Source: a virus
Reading direction: 5' to 3' (one strand)
DNA length: 36,595 nt
IMG/VR virus record: IMGVR_UViG_3300009519_000009
Location: 1 to 36,595 of that record
Made by a program: the position numbers and the translations under genes. Under the pieces are notes generated by a model. The model was not told the DNA's origin and did not search any database. It saw only the letters and a program-made list of their open reading frames with translations. Shown one piece after another: positions 24,053 to 29,214 of this stretch (positions within the stretch are counted from its first letter, which is position 1; the number at the start of each line of letters is the position of its first letter).

Positions 24053-25075
24053 TTATCCCGGTCGTCCAATTGTGAATCCTGAGCTTAGGGCGGCTCGCAA
24101 TTTCTCGTAAAGGTTCTTGTGACTTGCACCGGGCCGTTTCAAATCGCTCTTTTTCACTCGACGGAAAAAGTTCGCCAAAACATCTCCGAAATGTTCCGTT
24201 GAAAAATCACTCCCATGACGGTCCGCGACTCGCTCGGCAACATTCGGAAATAATAAGATTAGCGCCTTGAATAAGGTTGGGTTTGCTATACTTTCCTCCG
24301 CATTGTACGCGCGCAACCCAGCCATACATGCATGCAGATAAGCACTCAGAACACCGTAAACGTAAGCCGCGTCACTCTCTTCGAACGTCTCCAAGATAGC
24401 CTTTAATGCCGCATTGAAGGTTACACGTGATATCTTTCCTGCGCGCCGTTCCGATGGAGATAGCATACCGAACAATGGACTTCTTTCGTTCTTATCAAAT
24501 AAATCAAACACGTCACGAAGAAGCGCTTCGACGTCTGTTTCAGTTTCCGCCATCCTTTTTATATCAAGCAATAATTCCGGGGGAACCGGTCGTTGCTTTG
24601 TATTGATATCGATAAATAGCGTTGCTTCTTCCGCACGAGTTAGGTTGTTGTATATCACAACCGGAACTCTAAGTGTTGTTGTCGATAGATGAAAGCCGAA
24701 TACACGATGTTGGCCATCTATAATGAGAAACGCGCGCGGAATATTTCGAAATTTAATGGTGCGCGTCTTTCGTGTATATTCTAATTCCGCCTCGGGCTGT
24801 GCTGAAAGAATAATTGAGCTTGGAATTGTGCCAAAATCACTGTCGATATATTTTTTGATATCTTCGGCCCGTTTCCTGTCGAGCAGGCGCTGAAAACCGT
24901 CAATGGGATTCTCTTGTCGCCGATCAACGAATGTCGTACGCGCCAGCACCTCGCTAGGCATGGCAAGGGTGTAAAATCGATGTCTGCCCTGCGTAAGCAG
25001 GACCGCCGTGTAGCTAAGCCATTCGTCCTGGCCAGCGGATTGGATAGCCATTCTCCGAACTAATCCGCGCGCCAT
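24053..25075 (-). CDS. DGQHR-domain protein (DndB-like)
   Basis: 340 residues from the ATG at 25075 (GAGGA six bases upstream); an ATG 18 codons earlier lies in the operator-like repeats and is not preferred. The defining motif IIDGQHRVFGF is at ~118-128, followed by FIDINTKQRPVPPELL (154-169), both hallmarks of the DGQHR superfamily. Characterised members include DndB, which represses the dnd operon for DNA phosphorothioation, and related proteins of other DNA-modification islands. The C-terminal half is helical and ends with a basic stretch (FFRRVKKSDLKRPGASHK). No dnd modification genes are seen here. The gene is visibly AT-richer than its surroundings and has its own operator-like repeats and terminator, so it looks newly acquired. 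Could be an autorepressor, an anti-defence or a defence factor. Confidence 0.8.
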   Translation of the reverse strand: MARGLVRRMAIQSAGQDEWLSYTAVLLTQGRHRFYTLAMPSEVLARTTFVDRRQENPIDGFQRLLDRKRAEDIKKYIDSDFGTIPSSIILSAQPEAELEYTRKTRTIKFRNIPRAFLIIDGQHRVFGFHLSTTTLRVPVVIYNNLTRAEEATLFIDINTKQRPVPPELLLDIKRMAETETDVEALLRDVFDLFDKNERSPLFGMLSPSERRAGKISRVTFNAALKAILETFEESDAAYVYGVLSAYLHACMAGLRAYNAEESIANPTLFKALILLFPNVAERVADRHGSDFSTEHFGDVLANFFRRVKKSDLKRPGASHKNLYEKLRAALSSGFTIGRPG

Positions 25076-25096
25076 GATGGTCCTCAAAGAAGGTAT

Positions 25097-25127
25097 GCAA
25101 GTGCGGACGGCGCAAGTGCGGCCGCAC
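25097..25127. promoter_or_regulatory. Operator-like repeats upstream of the DGQHR gene
   Basis: GCAAGTGCGG occurs at 25097-25106 and 25112-25121 (15-base period), and the second copy runs into a perfect 12-bp palindrome GTGCGGCCGCAC (25116-25127). A weak leftward -10 (CATAAT, 25138-25133) lies just upstream. This 71-base gap is the only spacer before the cassette, so it is the likely control site. Confidence 0.45.
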
Positions 25128-25146
25128 AAAAAATTATGCTATGTTA

Positions 25147-25353
25147 TCAGCGAGTTGATGAAATTTGGCTCTCTCGCGAGAGGGCGCGGCGCGCCTCAAG
25201 GCCAACTTCTAGGAGAAAGCCGATCATGGCGTTTCGGCTCGGCATGGGCTTGATTGTCGCCCTCTCGGCCTCGATCGCTTTCACAAGCGATTCGGGAAGA
25301 GACACCGACAACATAATGCGCCGCTCTTTGGCGTAGGTCGCTGGGTTGCTCAT
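25147..25353 (-). CDS. Ribbon-helix-helix-like small DNA-binding protein
   Basis: 68 residues from the ATG at 25353, which overlaps the stop of the membrane-protein gene (ATGA). The sequence ERRIMLSVSLPESLVKAIEA followed by PSRNAMIGFLLEVGLEARRA has the strand-helix-helix pattern of RHH/CopG regulators ('i.vslpe.l...ie......srn..i..ll..gl'). It lies just upstream of the DGQHR operator-like repeats and might bind them; RHH proteins often bind short tandem sites. Function inferred. Confidence 0.6.
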   Translation of the reverse strand: MSNPATYAKERRIMLSVSLPESLVKAIEAERATIKPMPSRNAMIGFLLEVGLEARRALSRESQISSTR

Positions 25354-25541
25354 GATAAAAATGCCACCGCTAGCATGACCACGCCGGTGATGCCGACCAA
25401 AACGCATGCGACCTCGACAACGAGGATCGCCGTATCGAGCATGACCCGCCACATCGTCATGGCTTGATCCCAGAGAGGGCGGACGGGCGGCGTGCGATAG
25501 GGATCGTCGGGCTGGCGCGAAAGGCCAAAGTTTCTGGTCAT
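25350..25541 (-). CDS. Small single-pass membrane protein (63 aa)
   Basis: 63 residues, GGAG eight bases before the ATG. The N-terminal ~28 residues are polar and Pro/Arg-rich (MTRNFGLSRQPDDPYRTPPV); residues ~33-62 form a long hydrophobic segment (MLDTAILVVEVACVLVGI TGVV). No catalytic motif. Coupled to the next gene by ATGA. Role unknown; could be a superinfection-exclusion or early membrane protein. Confidence 0.6.
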   Translation of the reverse strand: MTRNFGLSRQPDDPYRTPPVRPLWDQAMTMWRVMLDTAILVVEVACVLVGITGVVMLAVAFLS

Positions 25542-25570
25542 GGCTCGTCTCCCTGTGAGAGGGTTTTCAT
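25538..25570 (-). CDS. Possible 10-codon leader peptide
   Basis: ATG at 25570 with AGGGAG six bases before, encoding MKTLSQGDEP. It overlaps the stop of the gene upstream and the start of the membrane-protein gene by ATGA at both ends. Likely only a coupling device, if translated at all. Confidence 0.25.
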   Translation of the reverse strand: MKTLSQGDEP

Positions 25571-25857
25571 CGTGGGCTCCCTACCGTCAGAGCGGCGTCG
25601 ACCAAATCGCGAAGGCGCTTATCCTCTTCGCAGGCGTGAGGATATGCGGCGCGCGAAACTGCGCGGGTATCGGCGAATTTTGCTAGATCGATGAGCGCAT
25701 TGAGATTGTCCTTTTTGACAAGCGTCCAACCCATGTCGTCAATTACGTTGGACATACCGATGCCAATCCGCGTTCTCGGATCGTTCCAATTCCAGCCCTT
25801 GATCCCGCGCACCCAAGGCGCATCAATCATTGCGCTTATGTCAATCCCCTTGGCCAT
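25567..25857 (-). CDS. Hypothetical early phage protein (96 aa)
   Basis: 96 residues, AGGAG ahead of the ATG (MAKGIDISAMIDAPWVRG). The sequence has Trp-rich segments (IKGWNWNDPRTRIGIGMS, DDMGWTLVKKDNLNALIDLA) and a helical C-terminus (EDKRLRDLVDAALTVG). Not recognised. A good leftward promoter lies about 40 bases upstream, so it likely heads the small-gene block that leads into the DGQHR cassette. Confidence 0.6.
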   Translation of the reverse strand: MAKGIDISAMIDAPWVRGIKGWNWNDPRTRIGIGMSNVIDDMGWTLVKKDNLNALIDLAKFADTRAVSRAAYPHACEEDKRLRDLVDAALTVGSPR

Positions 25858-25896
25858 CTTCGTCTCCTATTGCCGAGAACCAACTTCAACAAAATC

Positions 25897-25925
25897 ACCA
25901 TATGCGCGATAATTTCCAATTGCAA
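25897..25925 (-). promoter_or_regulatory. Candidate leftward sigma70-type promoter
   Basis: Minus strand: TTGCAA (25925-25920), exactly 17 bases, TATGGT (25902-25897). It sits in the 127-base AT-rich gap between the genes at 25857 and 25985 and would drive the block 25857-23799. Confidence 0.4.
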
Positions 25926-25984
25926 GCGATATTTTACGATGCCCAAACTGTCACTTTGAACAGGACCGATGCGCTTAAGGCGGT

Positions 25985-26599
25985 CTACAAACTTGCGGCT
26001 TTGGCTTCGGCGATCTCTTTCGCTCGCGCGGCATTCTGAGCGCGAAGGTGATCGGACACGGCGAGGGGCCCGGAAAACTCAGCGCGTCTTGCCTCAAGAT
26101 CGGCGAGAAGTTTCGCCTTTTCCGCATCCGAAAGGTTTCTTGGACCGATGCGCGCCTGCGAATGGCCGACGGCGTCGGGATAGCGCGCGCGCAATTCTTC
26201 AAACGTCGGGCGGCGCGATCGATCGTTCGGCGAAGGAAGCGCCTGCAATTTGGATCGGCTTTCCTCGCGGCGCATCTCAGCGTAAATCGGCGCCATTTCG
26301 ACTTCGCAGGCGTGTTTGACCTCGGCAACAGTAGGAAGCCATTGAACTTGGCCAGCGATCCCTATTCGCGGGTCCACGATACGACGGGCAACCGCATCAG
26401 GATAGCCGCTGAAGACCGCAGCAATCGCCCGGACATAAATCTCCGCATCCTCGGCCTCACCCTTCCGATAGCAGCCGAGGAGAATCCTCGCGCTTTCGCT
26501 CGCGATCTCTGGCGAACAAAGTTCCAACTGAGGGGGGGATTGGCCCAAAGGTGACGGCTCCCGTCGCAACATCGTCGCAAAGTTTTCGAGCGGCTGCAT
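25985..26599 (-). CDS. Hypothetical early protein, helical (204 aa)
   Basis: Start taken at the ATG at 26599 (GGAG about ten bases upstream); a later ATG at 26572 is possible. The protein is helical: SESARILLGCYRKGEAEDAE IYVRAIAAVFSGYP, then WLPTVAEVKHACEVEMAPIY, and a charged C-terminus with LSDAEKAKLLADLEARRAEF. The layout 'lP.PaEvk' after an N-terminal helical domain recalls loader or accessory proteins of phage replication, but no domain is certain. Its start overlaps the end of the upstream DUF1376 gene by 143 bases in another frame. Confidence 0.6.
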   Translation of the reverse strand: MQPLENFATMLRREPSPLGQSPPQLELCSPEIASESARILLGCYRKGEAEDAEIYVRAIAAVFSGYPDAVARRIVDPRIGIAGQVQWLPTVAEVKHACEVEMAPIYAEMRREESRSKLQALPSPNDRSRRPTFEELRARYPDAVGHSQARIGPRNLSDAEKAKLLADLEARRAEFSGPLAVSDHLRAQNAARAKEIAEAKAASL

Positions 26600-27350
26600 G
26601 GACACTTTTCTCCGGGTTTTGTTGGAATGGCCTTGGGCCGCCATGAGCGGCGATTGCGGCCGGCGCGTCTTCCCAGCGCCGCCCGTTCAAAAACGTCGCG
26701 GGGTTCATCCAAGATCGGTCGGGAGGCTTGTCTCGGATGTAGCGATCGACGCCGGCAACGATCGCTTCGATTTCCGCGGCGACCCGCGCAAACGCTTTGA
26801 GTGCCACGGGCTTGCCAACCTTGTGCGGCCAACGCGTCCAGAAGCGATCGAAGGCCGCGTTCAGGTCCGAGAGCAAACGAGCGCGCTCCGCGCGTTTCTT
26901 ATCTTCTCTTTCTTTCTTATCTGACTGTGGTTGTGGTTGTGGAACGCGCGCGCGCGTAGCATCGGTTCCGCATTGCTCTAGCACTGCATTCGCATCGCTC
27001 GATGTTTGATTTTGCTTGGATTTTTGCCATCGTGAGTGTGCTGAACTCGTCGCTGTGAGCTTACGATTTTCGCGTTCAGTGAGCTCGCTTTTTGCGCGCA
27101 AATTGAAGAGACACCCTTCCTCAAATATGATTTTTCCAGTCGCAATCAGTCCATCAAGAGCGCGCACAAACCCAGCTTTCGGAAGGCCGCATTGACGGGA
27201 CAGGCGCCCATCATCGCGCACCAGTGGACCGTTGCGGTCATACATGAGGGCGAGAAGCGACACATAAACGCCGCGTTCAGCAGCGGAAAGACCGGACACA
27301 CCGGACATCCAATCAGACGGGAAAAAGCGAAACCACGGGTCGCCGCTCAT
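26457..27350 (-). CDS. DUF1376-type phage replication-region protein
   Basis: 297 residues from the ATG at 27350, which overlaps the stop of the HNH-fusion gene (ATGA). Residues ~3-85 match the DUF1376 pattern: PWFRFFPSDWMSGVSGLSAA ERGVYVSLLALMYDRNGPL then LSRQCGLPKAGFVRALDGLI and FEEGCLFN. A low-complexity linker follows (TRARVPQPQPQSDKKEREDK). A second conserved segment around 165-225 reads FDRFWTRWPHKVGKPVALKAF and PPDRSWMNPATFLNGRRWED, the usual C-terminal half of such phage replication-initiation-like proteins. It likely helps start phage DNA replication as a lambda-O-like factor; family role is not experimentally settled. Confidence 0.75.
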   Translation of the reverse strand: MSGDPWFRFFPSDWMSGVSGLSAAERGVYVSLLALMYDRNGPLVRDDGRLSRQCGLPKAGFVRALDGLIATGKIIFEEGCLFNLRAKSELTERENRKLTATSSAHSRWQKSKQNQTSSDANAVLEQCGTDATRARVPQPQPQSDKKEREDKKRAERARLLSDLNAAFDRFWTRWPHKVGKPVALKAFARVAAEIEAIVAGVDRYIRDKPPDRSWMNPATFLNGRRWEDAPAAIAAHGGPRPFQQNPEKSVHAAARKLCDDVATGAVTFGPIPPSVGTLFARDRERKREDSPRLLSEG

Positions 27351-27832
27351 TGCAGCCACTCTTCTGGCAGGCGCGCGCCCTTCTCAAGATTACACGGGGC
27401 GCACGCAAGAACGAGATTTTCGACGGTGTGCCTGCCGCCGCGCGACCATGGTAAAACGTGATCAAAATGAAATGGTCCTCCTTTGGAGCCACAATAGACG
27501 CACATTGATCCGTCGCGGTCTAACACTGCGGACTTGACGTCTCCCGGGATGGCGGGACGCGACGTCGGCTCGTAGTATCCCAGAGAGCGCATTGCCGGTA
27601 TCTGGCCCCATCCGTTCTCCGTGAACATTTCCATGATCGTCGCCCGCGACCGCGCCCACTCCCTACCCGTCATTCGAGCAATGAGAGAGAGCTGTTTGTC
27701 GTTTGTGGGAAGGCTCCCCCTCGCCCAATAGAACATAACGATCCGGAAATATGCGCGCTCTTGGTGATCATCCAAATGCGCCGTATCGCGCATCCAGTCC
27801 CCATCATAGAAGGGCATAAAGGGGCGGCTCAT
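27347..27832 (-). CDS. DUF1376-like / HNH endonuclease fusion
   Basis: 161 residues from the ATG at 27832; a TTG one codon earlier is possible; no clear SD. The N-terminus (FMPFYDGDWMRDTAHLDDHQ ERAYFRIVMFYWARGSLP) is the DUF1376 pattern. The C-terminal ~75 residues are a classic HNH nuclease: KSAVLDRDGSMCVYCGSKGG PFHFDHVLPWSRGGRHTVEN LVLACAPCNLEKG, with CxxC, the DH pair, an N in 'veNL' and CxxC. The two parts are joined at TSRPAIPGD. The gene is coupled to a second DUF1376 protein. The HNH may nick DNA for replication or recombination, or may be a homing enzyme that got fused; unknown. Confidence 0.75.
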   Translation of the reverse strand: MSRPFMPFYDGDWMRDTAHLDDHQERAYFRIVMFYWARGSLPTNDKQLSLIARMTGREWARSRATIMEMFTENGWGQIPAMRSLGYYEPTSRPAIPGDVKSAVLDRDGSMCVYCGSKGGPFHFDHVLPWSRGGRHTVENLVLACAPCNLEKGARLPEEWLQ

Positions 27833-27978
27833 CAATTTTCAGCGCGCGGAAACCTACCCGTTTAGGCCGGGGAGGAAGCGCGTCCTCTGTTCGTGTTGCG
27901 TTCACGGCGATTTAGATGTAGAAATATCGAAGCCGCCGCCCCCGCCAAGGGACGGCGGCCTCTTGATCGAACCACCTC

Positions 27979-28206
27979 ATGGCTGGCAGATGCGAAATCG
28001 TTTCCGAACGCATGACTTCGCAGGTCTGCTCGGAATGCGGCTGCTTGCCGCTTTCGAGGCCGAGAGGTATCGCAGACTTGGATAAGCGGCATTGGGTATG
28101 CTCGGATTGTGGCGCTTCGCATGATCGCGATGTTAACGCAGCTCGAAATATCCTGTTTCGCGGTCGAGAACGTTCGACTCCCGTAGGGGAAATCCCCGTC
28201 CTTTAG
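27979..28206 (+). pseudogene. 5'-truncated tnpB relic (IS200/IS605 type)
   Basis: The 75-codon frame keeps only the C-terminal end of a TnpB: SERMTSQVCSECGC (CxxC), WVCSDCGASHDRDVNAARNI L (CxxC plus the third RuvC acidic motif DRDVNAA). The first two RuvC motifs and the N-terminal domain (about three quarters of the protein) are absent; an in-frame stop lies 12 bases before the ATG. The sequence differs from the full tnpB at 33924-34970, so this is a separate insertion. It stands alone on the plus strand between rusA and the DUF1376-HNH gene, in a 390-base gap, with a GC-rich hairpin at 27930-27960 upstream. Nuclease function is lost; a residual guide-RNA role cannot be excluded. Confidence 0.7.
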
Positions 28207-28213
28207 GGCGGGG
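28194..28213 (+). repeat. IS end hairpin of the tnpB relic
   Basis: CCCCGTCC-TTTA-GGGCGGGG, eight pairs with one U-G, directly overlapping the end of the relic and 6 bases before the rusA stop. The stem and TTYA loop match the hairpins near the intact tnpB at 34.99 and 33.89 kb. Most likely the right end of the decayed element. Confidence 0.6.
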
Positions 28214-28219
28214 AAGACG

Positions 28220-28624
28220 TTAACATACCCCAACTGCCAACTTTTCCACCGTCACGCTGACGAACGACGTCACGTCGTATTTTTTCACGACGTTGAGATG
28301 CGCGACCTGTGCGTCGTCGACGAAGACAATCGTGCTGATCGCGTCCTTGACGATCTTGGCGACGTTGTCCGCGTCCGGTTTGCTCGACTTCCAATAGGCG
28401 CTCGCCTTGCGCTTTTTCGACCACGATTCAGGCACGAGATAGGCCGCGTGGACGCGCATCGAAACCGGGCCTTCGAGCGGCGGCGCGCCCTTCATCGCCG
28501 CGGCGGCGATCGTGCGCACCGCAGTCATGAAATCGGCCTGTTTCTTCGGGGTGAAGCGGCGCTTTCCTTGCGCGCCGGCGCGCGCGAACGGCACCGGCTC
28601 GCCTGGGACGGTGAACGACACCAT
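28220..28624 (-). CDS. rusA: RusA-family Holliday junction resolvase
   Basis: 134 residues from the ATG at 28624 (TGATG overlap with the DnaA-like gene). The start reads MVSFTVPGEPVPFARAGAQG K and the key motif is SKPDADNVAKIVKDAI (81-96) with acidic residues D84 and D86, followed by VFVDDAQVAHL (100-110) with D103/D104. These are the metal-binding Asp positions of RusA, a dimeric enzyme that cuts four-way junctions during phage recombination and before packaging. Length is near the usual 120 residues. The 3' end touches the decayed IS, and the last codons may have been altered by it. Confidence 0.88.
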   Translation of the reverse strand: MVSFTVPGEPVPFARAGAQGKRRFTPKKQADFMTAVRTIAAAAMKGAPPLEGPVSMRVHAAYLVPESWSKKRKASAYWKSSKPDADNVAKIVKDAISTIVFVDDAQVAHLNVVKKYDVTSFVSVTVEKLAVGVC

Positions 28625-29202
28625 CAGCCGCGAGCCCCTATTCTCGATTTCAGGCATTCAATGCGCGCGAAAAATTCAGGATCGCACGACATCATGCGTT
28701 CGATCTTTCGTACCGCGTGGAGAATTGTTGTGTGATTGCGTCCGCCGAATGCGCGCCCGATCTTCGGATATGAATCCGGACGGAGCGCCTTCGCCAGATA
28801 CATCGCGATCATTCTCGGAAAAACGACCTCATTGGTTCTGCGCTCGCTTTCCATGTTGGATACGGGAATCTGGAAAGCCTCGGCCACGACGCATTTGATC
28901 AACCTGGTCGATGGCGCGGGGGCAAACTCAGACCGTCGAATCCAATCATCAATTATCCAATGAGCGACCAGATAGTCGTCGCAGGTGATCGGACCCAGCT
29001 CGATCGGGGCAACGTGGACCGACGCGATCCGATTGATTGGCGTGAGACGCGGGGCGGCAATTCGAAGCACGCGGCTAGGAATCATTCCCATGCGGGCGCG
29101 ACGGGCCTTAGCGGCCTCGTGCTGGCGAATGAGAGCGTCGCTGTAGCCACGGGCTTGATATGCCTTGGCGATGAAAGGTGGGGTGGATTCGACGTGACTC
29201 AT
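28624..29202 (-). CDS. DnaA domain IV-like DNA-binding protein
   Basis: 192 residues, GAGG before the ATG. Residues ~100-175 match the DNA-box-binding domain of DnaA: VVAEAFQIPVSNMESERRTN EVVFPRMIAMYLAKAL then SYPKIGRAFGGRNHTTILHA V, which is the DnaA signature helix region (GRDHTTVLHA in DnaA). The AAA+ ATPase is missing; residues 1-95 are a different, basic N-terminus. Such stand-alone domains are common in alphaproteobacterial phages and may bind host or phage DnaA boxes to redirect or block replication initiation. It sits with rusA and the methyltransferases in the early region. Confidence 0.85.
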   Translation of the reverse strand: MSHVESTPPFIAKAYQARGYSDALIRQHEAAKARRARMGMIPSRVLRIAAPRLTPINRIASVHVAPIELGPITCDDYLVAHWIIDDWIRRSEFAPAPSTRLIKCVVAEAFQIPVSNMESERRTNEVVFPRMIAMYLAKALRPDSYPKIGRAFGGRNHTTILHAVRKIERMMSCDPEFFARIECLKSRIGARG

Positions 29203-29214
29203 GACGCTACCTCT

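Noticed and set aside
24053-25129. ParB-like nuclease as an alternative for the DGQHR gene
   Set aside because: The DGQHR motif and the FIDINTKQRPV segment fit the DndB-like superfamily better, and no ParB box-binding HTH is evident.
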